Shown piece by piece: positions 23,611 to 33,011 of a DNA stretch of 64,000 bases. Below the pieces are notes generated by a model. The model was not told the DNA's origin, did no database searches, and saw only the letters and a list, made by a program, of their open reading frames with translations. Both the position numbers and the translations under genes were made by a program. The DNA comes from Anaerolineales bacterium. Lineage in GTDB: Bacteria; Chloroflexota; Anaerolineae; JAAEKA01. The stretch spans positions 62,001 through 126,000 of the forward strand of contig JACKBI010000003.1 in NCBI GenBank assembly GCA_020634615.1, written 5' to 3'. Within the stretch, counting starts at the first letter, position 1; each line of letters opens with the position of its first letter.

Positions 23611-26351
23611 TTGCCGTGACCGGCCCCAGCGCCTCTCACCTCGCCCAACGCGACGAACGCACCAGAGTGATCTTGCTGGTGGGTCAATCGATCTCGCTGG
23701 GCATTTTCGCCTCCCTGCTGCTTATCACAGCCAACAGCCTGTTCCTGTCAACGTTCGGCTCGGCCGCGCTGCCCTACGCCTATCTGGCGGTGGCCGCTTT
23801 GGGATCGGTTACATTCTACGCGCTGGCTACCATTCAACGCAGTTGGCCTCCGCCGCGGCTCGCACTGCTCATCGACCTGTCGCTGGTGGCAGCGGCGCTG
23901 GCCGGCTGGCTGGCACTGGTTGCCGGGCTGATTTGGGCATCCTTTCTGCTGGTGGTCGCGATACCGCTGGTGATCCAGGCCGGTTTTGTGGTACTGGGCG
24001 GTCAGGTGGGTCGCCTGTTCGATGTCCGGCAGATCAAGCGGCTGTTCCCGAGGGTGGTCTTCGGGTTCGCCACCGGGTTCATGCTGGGTGGTTTGCTCAG
24101 CGGCCCGCTGCTGGGCTGGCTGGGCAGAACCGAGAATCTGTTGCTGCCCACCGCCGCAGCCGGCGTGCTGATGACCGGCTTTCTGCTGGCGACAACCCGG
24201 CGCTATTCCAACGACCTGGCGCCGATCGCGCGGCCCCGCCGGCAGCAAAAAGCGAAATCGCTGCCGAAGTTGTTGACCCGCCGTTACGCATTGCTCATTT
24301 TCAGCTATCAGATGCTGGCCGCGCTCACCAGCCAGCTCCTCAATTTCATCCTGCTGGACCGCAGCGGAGCACGCTTTGCAACCAGCGAAGCGCTGGCCCG
24401 CTTCTTCGGGACATATAATCTCGTCCTGAATCTGACCGACATGCTGTTCCTGGCGCTGCTGGCCGGCTGGATATTGAGTCGCTTCGGGTTGGGACTGGGC
24501 TTTCTGATCAACCCGGCCTCAGGATCGGCGCTGCTGGTCGTCATGCTGGCGGCCGGTGCGCTGTTGGGACCTGCCAGCCTGGCATTCTTCGTGTTGATCG
24601 CACTGACGCAGTTATTGAACATCGTATTGACTGACGGCGCGATGCGCACCTCGCTGAACGCTGCCTACCAGGCGCTGCCGGCCGACGAACGAACCGCCGT
24701 ACAAACGGGCGTCGAAGGCATCGGACTGCCGCTGGCCATCGGATTCGCCGGCCTGCTGCTGCTCATCTTCCGGGCACTGAACGTCGCCGACATCCTGACT
24801 GTGACGGTAGTGACGATGGCCTTCGCACTGCTGTGGACCGGCGGCGGCTGGCTGGTCTACCGCGGTTATGCCCACGAGCTGTTGCAAACGCTGCGCCGGC
24901 GCGCGCTGGGCAGTGAGCCATTGACGCTGGACGACCGCTCCAGTTTGGACGTGGCGCTGTCGCTTTTGGACTCACCGGAACCGGCCAAAGTCAGGCTGGG
25001 GCTGGACGCGCTGGAGAACGCGCACTATCCTGAGCTCGGCAGCCGAATCGCCCCGCTGGTCAGCCACAGCAACCCACATGTGCAGATCGACGCGCTGGAG
25101 CGCGTCGCCCAGTTGCGGATTGGCGAAGCCCGGCCGGCTGTGATCGCCACGGCGCAGGCTGGCGCGGACGACTCAGTGCGCGCCGCTGCCCTGCGCGCCT
25201 GGTGCGCACTGGACGGAACAGGCGCGATTTCGGCGGTGCTGCCGGCGCTCTCCACGCCAAACGCGACCGTACGCGCAGGCGCCGTGCAGGGTTTGCTGAT
25301 CTACTGCGGTGGGGCCGGACGAGCAGCCGCCAGACCGGCTCTGGAAAACATGGTTGCGTCCCTCATCCCGGTGGAGCGAGCAACGGCCGCAACGGCCCTG
25401 GCAGGCGTCCCGGAAGCGCAATCCAGCGGTCCCCTAAGCAAGCTGCTGCAAGACCCGGACCCGAAGGTGCGGCAGGCCGCTCTCCATGCGGCGGGCGGTC
25501 TGCGCTCGCCCGCAATCATTGACCTGCTGACCGACGGTCTCGCGGATCGGCGCACCCGGTCGGCCGCGACGACCGCGTTGGCGGCCAGCGGAATCGCGAC
25601 TCTGCCGCGGATCGAGTTATCTCTCGCCGATGCGAATGAATGGGCTGACGGAACCAGCGAACGACTGGTGCGCGTGGCCGCCCAGATCGACTCGCCAGCG
25701 GTCACCGAGCTTCTGTCTAAGCACCTCGAGCATCAGCATCCGCCGGTCCGCACGCAGGTGCTCGAAGCGCTTCGATCGCGTGGCTACCACGCCGCCGGCC
25801 AGGAAGCTGCCGCGGTGAACACTGCTCTGCACAACGAGGCGCAGCACGGCCGGGCACTGCTGCAAATTCGCACCAGCCTCGGTTCAGCGATCGAAGTGGC
25901 AGCGCTGCAGAGCACCATCGCCGACGAACTGGGGGCGATCCGCCATCGAATGCTGCTGCTGCTTTCCCTGCTGTATGACCGCCAGGGGATGCAGCGAGCC
26001 GAGGATCTCATCGGCAGCGGTCAGGGCGCGACCCGCTCGCTGGCGCTGGAAGGACTGGAGGTCATGCTGTCTGGTGAACATCGGGCATTGCTGTTCCCGT
26101 TGATCATTCAGGACGGTGAACTGGCGGAGATTGAGCCGTTGAGCCTCGTTGATCCGTTGCAGGCGCTGATCCAGTCGCCCGCCGTGGCCTTTCCCCCGGC
26201 ATGGACACAGGCCTGCGCGTTGTATGCAGCCGGCCGGCTGCGGCTCGCTGCCTTGCGTCCCTACCTGGAAGCGGCCGCAGCGAACCCCGACTCGGATGTG
26301 CGCGCAACCGCCAACTGGGCGACGCGGTTGGCCACAGACATTGCCAATTGA
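23607..26351 (+). CDS. Nucleotide-transporter-like (NTT/MFS fold) membrane protein with C-terminal HEAT repeats
   Basis: A protein of about 914 residues. Residues ~20-430 hold about twelve helices resembling the ATP/ADP translocase (NTT) branch of the MFS, for example FLSTFGSAALPYAYLAVAALG and FDVRQIKRLFPRVVFGFATG. Residues ~450-914 are HEAT-like alpha repeats (for example KLLQDPDPKVRQAALHAAGGL), which are protein-binding scaffolds on the cytosolic side. The start is uncertain: TTG 23607 overlaps the previous stop, and GTG 23616 is the alternative. Flanking genes both carry cNMP-type domains. The combination suggests a ligand-controlled transporter or receptor rather than an energy parasite's nucleotide importer. 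Confidence 0.75.
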   Translation: MIAVTGPSASHLAQRDERTRVILLVGQSISLGIFASLLLITANSLFLSTFGSAALPYAYLAVAALGSVTFYALATIQRSWPPPRLALLIDLSLVAAALAGWLALVAGLIWASFLLVVAIPLVIQAGFVVLGGQVGRLFDVRQIKRLFPRVVFGFATGFMLGGLLSGPLLGWLGRTENLLLPTAAAGVLMTGFLLATTRRYSNDLAPIARPRRQQKAKSLPKLLTRRYALLIFSYQMLAALTSQLLNFILLDRSGARFATSEALARFFGTYNLVLNLTDMLFLALLAGWILSRFGLGLGFLINPASGSALLVVMLAAGALLGPASLAFFVLIALTQLLNIVLTDGAMRTSLNAAYQALPADERTAVQTGVEGIGLPLAIGFAGLLLLIFRALNVADILTVTVVTMAFALLWTGGGWLVYRGYAHELLQTLRRRALGSEPLTLDDRSSLDVALSLLDSPEPAKVRLGLDALENAHYPELGSRIAPLVSHSNPHVQIDALERVAQLRIGEARPAVIATAQAGADDSVRAAALRAWCALDGTGAISAVLPALSTPNATVRAGAVQGLLIYCGGAGRAAARPALENMVASLIPVERATAATALAGVPEAQSSGPLSKLLQDPDPKVRQAALHAAGGLRSPAIIDLLTDGLADRRTRSAATTALAASGIATLPRIELSLADANEWADGTSERLVRVAAQIDSPAVTELLSKHLEHQHPPVRTQVLEALRSRGYHAAGQEAAAVNTALHNEAQHGRALLQIRTSLGSAIEVAALQSTIADELGAIRHRMLLLLSLLYDRQGMQRAEDLIGSGQGATRSLALEGLEVMLSGEHRALLFPLIIQDGELAEIEPLSLVDPLQALIQSPAVAFPPAWTQACALYAAGRLRLAALRPYLEAAAANPDSDVRATANWATRLATDIAN

Positions 26352-26362
26352 TAAGCAGGTGT

Positions 26363-28165
26363 ATGATTATTTCTTTGGACCGCTGGGTTTCCCCCCGCAT
26401 CAGACAGCTCATCGAAGACCGTTTTTATGCCCAGGTCACGCGTCAAGCGAGCTTCGAACTGCTCAGCCGCGATCCTGAGTTCCTCCGGCGACCGGGCGCC
26501 CACGTTGGCCTCTTCGCCGACCACGGCATCGTCCACGTACGCGATGTCGCGACGCGCATCCTGAGCGTACTTGAGACGATCCACACGGCGCACCTCATCC
26601 CGGCCCGACCCGTTGACCGTTACACCAACATGTGCGGCTTTGGCGTGCTGCTGGCCTATTTCCACGACATCGGCATGATCGACTTCTCGGCCGCCGGTCG
26701 CGCGATTCACCCTGAGTTTGCCGCCCAGGCTGTTTTTGACCCGGCCAACGAGGACCTTATCGAACTGATCTGGCGGGAAAACGCTGCCAACCTGTCGTGG
26801 CGTCTCACCGAACTGGCGGCCCAGGGCGTGTTCAAGCAGACACCCAAGACGGTGCTGCGCGAAATGCTGGCTGTTTCCATGGCTCACAGCAAGACCAAAG
26901 TACCGATTGCCATGCTCAACGAACCGCGTGCCCTGCGCGCCGCGCTGCTGGAAGCCATCTCCACCGACCTGCAAACGCTCTGGCGGCAGCACATGAAAGT
27001 GCAGACCAGCGTTCCACTGCAACTGGTGCGCACCATAAGCGCCGACGCATTGGGGCTTGAAGAGGACCGGCCCGGCGCGGATCCAGTCCCAAACCCGCCG
27101 CCATCGGCAGCACGAGATGCGTGGCAGTTTCATGCCGCCCGCTTCTACGGCGACTTCCAGCGCGACGCATTCGCCTGGCTGACCACGACTGACGGGCCGT
27201 TGCACGATTTGGCACAGGACGCGATCGATACCGTGCGTGCGCTGCGCTGCGCCGATGCCCTGCGCCAGCGCGGCACGGTTCTGCGCACCTCTGCGGGTTA
27301 CGAAATCTACGTCAACGGTCAAACCGCCAACGCCGTGTTCTCCCTGCGTTTGGGCGCCGATCGACTCTACCTGCTGGAGCTGCCTGGCCCGATCAGCGCC
27401 GGCGAGGCCAACATGGCGAGCAGCGAGCTTGATCCATGCGGCGATCTGCGGGTTACTTTCCACCGCGGCGCGTTTGCCGATCATGATGCCAACCGCTATG
27501 CCGCCCAAAGCGCAGCGCTGATCGTCCTGGACCTGGCAGCGGACACTCTCGACAGTCTGCTGCGCACGCCTGATGACAAGTCGGCCCTGCGCCGGGCCGA
27601 GGATCTCGCGATCATGGTCGAAGAAGTCGGCGACAACCTGGAGTTTGCCGAGATGGTGCGTGCGGAGGTTGCGGCCTTCAACACGGCCGCGGCGGCCCGA
27701 ATCCAGGTCGCCCCGTCGCTGATCGATGCCACGGAAGGAGAGCGCAAGCTGTATCTTTCGGCACAGCCGGTTCCGTGGGACCGGGCGACACGTCTCGATT
27801 TGCTGGCGCGCATGGGTGCGACCGGCCACGCGGTCGATGGCATCGATCCGGCGCTGGCGTTTGAGCACGTCAGGCTGGCGCAGCTCGAACGCAACGACGT
27901 GCTGATCGAGGCCGGAACCGCGGCCGCCTTTGTCTACATTCCCTTGGGAGTCGGTCTGCGCATCCTGCCATTGGGCGGATATGATACACTTTTGGTCCCG
28001 CCCTGGATGCCTCTTGGCACGACCGGCGTGATTCGCGGCGCCGTTCGCAACGCTTCGGTGGTGGCCGAACAGCCGCTGCAATTGCTGATCATCCCCAGGT
28101 CAACGTATCTCAAACATTGGCACCGAACGCTGAGCCCTGACGAACTGCGGCAAACGCTGTCTTGA
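26363..28165 (+). CDS. HD-domain protein with C-terminal cNMP-binding-like domain
   Basis: A 600-residue protein. The N-terminal ~250 residues contain an HD-hydrolase-type helical domain with HVRDVATRIL and YFHDIGMIDFSAAGRAIHPE. The last ~150 residues, from NDVLIEAGTAAAFVYIPLGVG to VIRGAVRNASVVAEQPLQLL, look like a cyclic-nucleotide-binding jelly roll with a degenerate phosphate cassette. HD domains commonly hydrolyse nucleotides or phosphodiesters. I chose the ATG at 26363, 11 bases after the HEAT gene; the longer frame from 26201 overlaps that gene heavily. Context suggests it tunes the signal read by the same module. Confidence 0.75.
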   Translation: MIISLDRWVSPRIRQLIEDRFYAQVTRQASFELLSRDPEFLRRPGAHVGLFADHGIVHVRDVATRILSVLETIHTAHLIPARPVDRYTNMCGFGVLLAYFHDIGMIDFSAAGRAIHPEFAAQAVFDPANEDLIELIWRENAANLSWRLTELAAQGVFKQTPKTVLREMLAVSMAHSKTKVPIAMLNEPRALRAALLEAISTDLQTLWRQHMKVQTSVPLQLVRTISADALGLEEDRPGADPVPNPPPSAARDAWQFHAARFYGDFQRDAFAWLTTTDGPLHDLAQDAIDTVRALRCADALRQRGTVLRTSAGYEIYVNGQTANAVFSLRLGADRLYLLELPGPISAGEANMASSELDPCGDLRVTFHRGAFADHDANRYAAQSAALIVLDLAADTLDSLLRTPDDKSALRRAEDLAIMVEEVGDNLEFAEMVRAEVAAFNTAAAARIQVAPSLIDATEGERKLYLSAQPVPWDRATRLDLLARMGATGHAVDGIDPALAFEHVRLAQLERNDVLIEAGTAAAFVYIPLGVGLRILPLGGYDTLLVPPWMPLGTTGVIRGAVRNASVVAEQPLQLLIIPRSTYLKHWHRTLSPDELRQTLS

Positions 28166-28214
28166 GACGTTGCCGGCCAGCGAGAGTCGTTTCGACCAGC
28201 GGCATATGCCTTTG

Positions 28215-29831
28215 CTATTCAGCCAACGGGCTGAGCAGCAGCAGTGCGAGCAAGGCCGCGCGGCGCGGCATCGCGTCGATCACCACATGTTCGTGCAGCG
28301 CATGGGCGCCATCGCCGACCGCGCCCAACCCGTCGAGGGTCGCGGTGAACTGGCTGGTGGTGTTGCCGTCCGACCCGCCGCCGACCGCCCCCTCCTCCAA
28401 CGCCAGCCCCAGCTCGCCCCCCAGCCGCTGCGCAGTTCGCCACAGCGCCTGGTTGCGCGCCGTCCGCTCCAGCGGCAGCCGGGTGACGCGGCCGCTGGTC
28501 TCCAGGGAAACGGAGGGCAGGCCAGGTTCCAACGCGTACACCGCCGCCTCGACGCGGCGGGCCGACTCAAAGTCCGGCACGCGCGCATCGATGACCAGCT
28601 CCGCCTCGCGCATTGGTCCAGTCGTAGCGCCGGCTGTCACCAGGCCCACGTTGAGAGTAATACCGCGCGACAGGTCGTTGAGGTCGAAAATCGCCCGAAT
28701 CAGGCGCACCATCTCTGCCCCGAGCGCGTTGTCCGTGGCTTGATCGCTTGCCAACCGCAAGCGAAACTGGCCGACACCTTTGCGCGCGGTCTTGAGTTTC
28801 CCCGCCGACCCCAGCGCCGGCTCCATGACAAAGGCGCGGCAGGCGATGCGGGCCAGCCGCTCGATGGTCCGCGTCGACTCGCCGCTGCCGATCTCCTCGT
28901 CGCTGTTGACCAGCAGCACCGGGGTCGCAGGCGGTCGCAGGCCCAGCGCTGCGAGCGCCCGCAGCGCAAACAGCGTCTGCACCAGCCCCGCTTTCATGTC
29001 AAACACGCCTGGCCCGCTCAGACGACCATCGTGCACGTGGACCGGCATCGCTTCCAGCGTCCCCACCGGCCAGACGGTGTCGCAATGGCCCAGCAGCAGT
29101 TGCACCGGCGCGTGACGCGGGCGCGTGCCTGGATATGCCAACAGCATGCCACCGGCGCGCCGGCCGGGCCACCAGGTCGCGTTGTAACCGGCTTTTGCCA
29201 GCTCACGTGCCAGCAGGTCAAACGCCGGGCGCTGCGTTTCTGGCTGTGAGGACGGAGTCTCAAGCCGCGCCAGCTCCATCAACACGGCCAACATCTCAGC
29301 CTCCTGACTTGCCAGATAGGCCCCAAGTTCGCCCGCCCATGCCGAGGTTAAAACGGCATCTTGCAGCACCACAGGATCCCGACCGGAGCCAAGACGAATT
29401 CTACCAGAAACTGGTTGAAACGTGTCGTGGGCCGACGCAGAACGAGGCTCGCTGGCCATGGCAGAGACTGGTAGACCTGCCTGCTGCCGGTCCCCATCCA
29501 GCACAGGCGCAGCATCAGACGCCACCTCCACGTCGAGACTCGCGCCGGGAACGACGGGTTGCACTGACTTCAGGGCAGCGTGAAACGCATCGATCTCGCC
29601 GGTACCGGCAGCATCGACGCGTATCCATGCCTGGCATTCCGGCGCGATGACATTGGGACGCATGCCACCCCGCACTGCCTCAATCGAGACGCGCTGGCCG
29701 TCGCGGTCGAGTTGCAGCACGCCCTGCAGGACGTGCATCATCGCCAGAATGGCGCTGATGCCTTCCTCAGGCGCGAGTCCTGAATGAGCTGCCTTGCCGC
29801 GGGTTGTGAGCAGGTATCGTTGGGTGGTCAT
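28215..29831 (-). CDS. M20 metallopeptidase with an extra N-terminal dimerisation-domain fragment
   Basis: A 538-residue protein. Residues ~165-538 form an M20 (carboxypeptidase G2/ArgE/DapE-like) peptidase with zinc and catalytic residues in place: GHCDTV (H249, D251), FDMKAG (D278), NSDEEIG, MEPALG and HALHEHV near the end. Residues 1-105 are a second, stand-alone copy of an M20 dimerisation domain (TRGKAAHSGLAPEEGISAI, RPNVIAPECQAWIRVD). The catalytic unit's own dimerisation domain lacks the G-x-A-A-H-x-G segment and the N-V-[IV]-P strand. The start at 29831 has AAAGGATCCCC before it, so the N-terminal part is probably translated. It is divergent from another M20 gene. Confidence 0.8.
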   Translation of the reverse strand: MTTQRYLLTTRGKAAHSGLAPEEGISAILAMMHVLQGVLQLDRDGQRVSIEAVRGGMRPNVIAPECQAWIRVDAAGTGEIDAFHAALKSVQPVVPGASLDVEVASDAAPVLDGDRQQAGLPVSAMASEPRSASAHDTFQPVSGRIRLGSGRDPVVLQDAVLTSAWAGELGAYLASQEAEMLAVLMELARLETPSSQPETQRPAFDLLARELAKAGYNATWWPGRRAGGMLLAYPGTRPRHAPVQLLLGHCDTVWPVGTLEAMPVHVHDGRLSGPGVFDMKAGLVQTLFALRALAALGLRPPATPVLLVNSDEEIGSGESTRTIERLARIACRAFVMEPALGSAGKLKTARKGVGQFRLRLASDQATDNALGAEMVRLIRAIFDLNDLSRGITLNVGLVTAGATTGPMREAELVIDARVPDFESARRVEAAVYALEPGLPSVSLETSGRVTRLPLERTARNQALWRTAQRLGGELGLALEEGAVGGGSDGNTTSQFTATLDGLGAVGDGAHALHEHVVIDAMPRRAALLALLLLSPLAE

Positions 29832-29929
29832 GGGGATCCTTTTCGGCGCGAGCCAGTTGCCAATCGGTGCGCAGATGTGGTATCTTGCGACCCGTTACCA
29901 ATTATCAACCCTTGACAGGATGTATCCAA

Positions 29930-31306
29930 ATGACTGACTTCACTGCTTTCGATGCCGCTGTAGAGGCACAGGCCGGCGACGTTCTGGCGCAGCTTGCCGC
30001 GCTGTGCCGGATTCCCAGTGTCTCTGCGGAGCGCGGCCCGGCGATGCTGGATGCTGCCGCTTTCGTGCAGACGCTGTGCACCGCGGCGGGTGTGGCCACT
30101 GAACCGGCCGACCAGCCTGCCGGCCCGCCGATCATCATCGGCCGCGCCGGCAGCGGTGAGCGTTGCCTGATGATCTACAACCACTACGATGTCCAGCCGC
30201 CCGATCCGCTGGACGAGTGGCTGTCACCGCCCTTCGAGCCGCAGGTACGCGATGGCAAGCTCTATGCCCGCGGCGTCTCCGATAACAAGGGTGATCTGGT
30301 GGCACGGCTGGCTGCCATTCGCATCTACCAGGAGACCGTCGGACCGCTGCCGCTGCGAGTTCTCTATGTCATCGAAGGTGAGGAGGAGGTCGGCAGCCCA
30401 TTCCTCTTCCGCTTTGGCGAGGAACAAGGGACGCTGTTGAGCGAGGCGGACGGCTGTCTGTGGGAGTTTGGCTCCAAGAACGCGGACGAAAACCCGGTGA
30501 TTTGTCTGGGCGTGAAGGGAATGGCGGCGTTCGATCTGCGGGTGCGCACCGCCACAATGGACGCCCATTCGGGCAACGGCGGCATCTTTCCCAATGCTGC
30601 CTGGCGGCTAACCGAGGCGCTGGACAGCCTGCGCGCGCCCGACGGTCGCGTGATCATCGACGGTCTGCTGGATCACGTTCGCCAGCCGACGGAGGTCGAA
30701 GAGCGTCTGCTCGAATCGGTTCCGTTCAACCACGTGGCGCTGCAAGCTTCCTATGGCTTCAGCAACGGCCTGCTGGGCGGGCTGACCGGCGCGGCCGCCG
30801 TGCGCCGCTGGCTGATGGAACCGGCCCTGAACGTCAACGGGCTGGTGAGCGGCTACAGCGGCCCCGGTTCCAAAACTGTGATTCCTGCCCAGGCGACGGC
30901 CAAGATGGACATGCGGTTGGTGCCGGAACTGACGCCCCAGATTGCTTTCGGTCTGCTGCGCGAGCATCTGGATCGGCGCGGCTTCAGCGATGTGGAGATC
31001 ATCGACCACAACGACTACCTGATGCCATGGCGCACATCGCCCGACAGCGCCATCGCACGCGCAGTGACGGCGTCGATCAGTCAGGTGAGCGCCCTGCCAC
31101 CCATCGTGCAGCCGACCTCTCCCGGCAGCGGTCCCATGTGGGAACTGTGCGGGCGCAACGGCGTGCCGGTCGCGTCTGCCGGCGTGAGCTGGCAAGACAG
31201 CCACGTCCACGCGCCCAACGAAAGCATCCGCATCGCCGACTTCGTAGAGGGGATCAAGGTCATCGGGCGGCTGCTGGAGCAGTTTGCGCGCGACGACAAC
31301 GAGTAG
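29930..31306 (+). CDS. M20-family dipeptidase
   Basis: A 458-residue cytosolic zinc peptidase of the M20 family (carnosinase/PepV-like branch). Metal-binding and catalytic motifs: NHYDVQPPDPLDEW (about 82-95), ARGVSDNKGD (D bridging, about 114-123), IEGEEEVGSP (about 145-154), GNGGIFPNAAW in the dimerisation domain, and a final H in VHAPNESIR. It hydrolyses dipeptides or N-acyl amino acids. The ATG at 29930 was chosen over the frame start at 29867 because the protein similarity begins there. It diverges from the rearranged M20 gene across a 98-base shared promoter region. Confidence 0.9.
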   Translation: MTDFTAFDAAVEAQAGDVLAQLAALCRIPSVSAERGPAMLDAAAFVQTLCTAAGVATEPADQPAGPPIIIGRAGSGERCLMIYNHYDVQPPDPLDEWLSPPFEPQVRDGKLYARGVSDNKGDLVARLAAIRIYQETVGPLPLRVLYVIEGEEEVGSPFLFRFGEEQGTLLSEADGCLWEFGSKNADENPVICLGVKGMAAFDLRVRTATMDAHSGNGGIFPNAAWRLTEALDSLRAPDGRVIIDGLLDHVRQPTEVEERLLESVPFNHVALQASYGFSNGLLGGLTGAAAVRRWLMEPALNVNGLVSGYSGPGSKTVIPAQATAKMDMRLVPELTPQIAFGLLREHLDRRGFSDVEIIDHNDYLMPWRTSPDSAIARAVTASISQVSALPPIVQPTSPGSGPMWELCGRNGVPVASAGVSWQDSHVHAPNESIRIADFVEGIKVIGRLLEQFARDDNE

Positions 31307-31395
31307 CTCACAGGCATAGCCGGCATCGAGCGGGTCACGCAGCAGTTTAGCTAAAACGGGTTGATCTCGGCAGCCCAGGCTCATAGGAGAATAGC

Positions 31396-32187
31396 TTGAA
31401 TATCCTTGAACATAATCGTCAGGCCTGGAACCGACTCTCTAGTGCTGGAATAGCATGGTCACAACCGGTGTCGCCCGAGTTGATTGAGGATGCCCGGCAA
31501 AAGAGATGGGAAGTGTCGCTGGCGGGAGGCACAGTTCCACGGTCATGGCTCGGCGATGTAGCCGGCAAGGACATTTTGTGTCTGGCGTCGGGTGGCGGGC
31601 AGCAAGCGCCACTTCTTGCAGCAGCGGGAGCGCATGTCACTTCATTCGACATCTCCGACACACAACTTGCGAAAGACAAGCTTGTCGCAGAGCGTGAGAA
31701 CCTGGCAATCCGCATCGAGCAAGGAAGCATGACGGACTTGTCCCGCTTTGGTTCGGCCGAATTCGACTTGATCTTTCTGCCGGTGTCCGTAAACGCTGTT
31801 CCGGATGCTCAACCAGTGTGGCGAGAATGTTTCCGCGTGTTGCGTGACCGCGGCATTCTGCTTGCCGGCTTCATCAATCCACTGGCTTATTTGTTTGAAG
31901 AGAACGATGGATCATCGCCGAACCAGGGGCTCACCGTAGTCAACCGCTTGCCCTATGCCGAGTACGAATCGTTCACTGAGGAAGAGCGACGAAGCACCAT
32001 AGATACACAGTCGGTATTTCTCTGGAGCCACTCGTTAGAATCGCTGATAGGTGGCCAGCTTGCCGCTGGGTTTGTGCTTACCGATTTTCAGGAAAGCTAC
32101 CGAACCGATGACCGCGCACCAATGATCAACGCGTATTGTCCGACGTACTTCGCTACTCGTGCCGTGAAGGCTTACAGAGAGCCTTGA
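31396..32187 (+). CDS. Class I SAM-dependent methyltransferase
   Basis: A 263-residue Rossmann methyltransferase. Motif I is DILCLASGGGQQAPLLAAAG (about 59-78), motif II is VTSFDISDTQL, and the later EFDLIFLPVSV and VWRECFRVLRDRGILLAGF segments are typical of the UbiE/Methyltransf_11 group. It starts at TTG 31396, which is preceded by AGGAG at seven bases, so the unusual start is supported. The substrate is unknown. Its stop codon overlaps the -35 element of the toxin-antitoxin promoter. Base composition is lower in GC than that of its neighbours. Confidence 0.85.
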   Translation: MNILEHNRQAWNRLSSAGIAWSQPVSPELIEDARQKRWEVSLAGGTVPRSWLGDVAGKDILCLASGGGQQAPLLAAAGAHVTSFDISDTQLAKDKLVAERENLAIRIEQGSMTDLSRFGSAEFDLIFLPVSVNAVPDAQPVWRECFRVLRDRGILLAGFINPLAYLFEENDGSSPNQGLTVVNRLPYAEYESFTEEERRSTIDTQSVFLWSHSLESLIGGQLAAGFVLTDFQESYRTDDRAPMINAYCPTYFATRAVKAYREP

Positions 32188-32212
32188 TGGTTGTGTCAAA
32201 CTACGCTATACT
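32184..32212 (+). promoter_or_regulatory. Promoter of the mntA-hepT pair
   Basis: TTGATG (32184-32189), 17-base spacer, TATACT (32207-32212), overlapping the methyltransferase stop codon and 54 bases before the mntA start. Confidence 0.65.
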
Positions 32213-32265
32213 TGTGGCAGCTGTGTCGATTCCATGCTATTTGCAGTGACGCGAAAGGAGTAGTC

Positions 32266-32559
32266 ATGAAGCGCAATCAGGCTCTCAAAACCTTGAGAAC
32301 TGAACGAGAACGTTTGCGGCGAGAGTACGGCGTCAAGTCGTTGGCCTTGTTCGGCTCAGTGGCGCGTGACGAGTCGACCGCGGCCAGCGACGTAGATCTG
32401 CTCGTCGAATTCGACCGACCAACCGGTCTCGTTGGCCTATTCGCCCTGCAGGAACACTTGGAACAACTACTGGGATGCCCGGTAGATTTGGGAACGCCAG
32501 CCAGTCTGAAACCACGTGTCCGACAGCGTGTGATGGCTGAGGCTGTATATGTCAACTAG
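32266..32559 (+). CDS. mntA: MntA-type nucleotidyltransferase antitoxin
   Basis: A 97-residue minimal nucleotidyltransferase. The catalytic motif LFGSVARDESTAASDVDLLV (G-S-x(10-14)-D-x-D) is intact at about residues 27-46. In MNT/HEPN modules this protein AMPylates and neutralises the HEPN toxin. The ATG at 32266 follows GAAAGGAG. It overlaps the HEPN gene by 11 bases. The longer in-frame start at 32191 lies inside the promoter and is rejected. Confidence 0.9.
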   Translation: MKRNQALKTLRTERERLRREYGVKSLALFGSVARDESTAASDVDLLVEFDRPTGLVGLFALQEHLEQLLGCPVDLGTPASLKPRVRQRVMAEAVYVN

Positions 32560-32923
32560 AGGATGGAGTGAGCGCGTCCGAGATATTTTAGACGCCATCG
32601 AGGAGATCGATGCGTTCACTGCGGGTATGGAGAGGGAGACATTTCAGGCAGACTTCAAGACAGTCCGTGCGGTTGAACTGGACCTGATTGTCATCGGAGA
32701 AGCTGCCAGCGGCATACCCGATGATATCCAGGAGAGACACCATGATATTCCATGGTCTTTCATGAAAGCCATGCGCAATCGTCTCGTTCATGCCTACTTC
32801 AATGTCGATCCACAGATTCTTTGGGATACCTTGCAAGATGATTTGCCCCCGCTTAAGACAGCATTGCAGCAATTGGTGACGGATCCTCCCACTTCTTTGA
32901 CGCCAGACACAGAAGATCTCTGA
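32549..32923 (+). CDS. hepT: HepT-type HEPN toxin (DUF86)
   Basis: A 124-residue HEPN-domain protein. The RNase motif R-x4-H-x-Y is present as RNRLVHAYF at about residues 78-86, and the preceding helix WSFMKAM is typical. HepT proteins cleave RNA and are silenced by tri-AMPylation of the motif tyrosine by MntA. It is coupled to mntA by an 11-base overlap. The pair is likely a horizontally mobile module, in keeping with the lower GC around it. Confidence 0.9.
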   Translation: MSTRGWSERVRDILDAIEEIDAFTAGMERETFQADFKTVRAVELDLIVIGEAASGIPDDIQERHHDIPWSFMKAMRNRLVHAYFNVDPQILWDTLQDDLPPLKTALQQLVTDPPTSLTPDTEDL

Positions 32924-33011
32924 AACCGACAGCGACACCGATCAATGTGCACATCGACCCGTTTGGCAACACCACCATTTACCGCCCTGTCGCAAGCGCA
33001 AGCTAGTGTCA

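Noticed and set aside
26261..28081. A 606-codon open frame on the minus strand
   Set aside because: Antisense shadow of the HD-domain gene, with Gln/Arg-rich composition and no domain.
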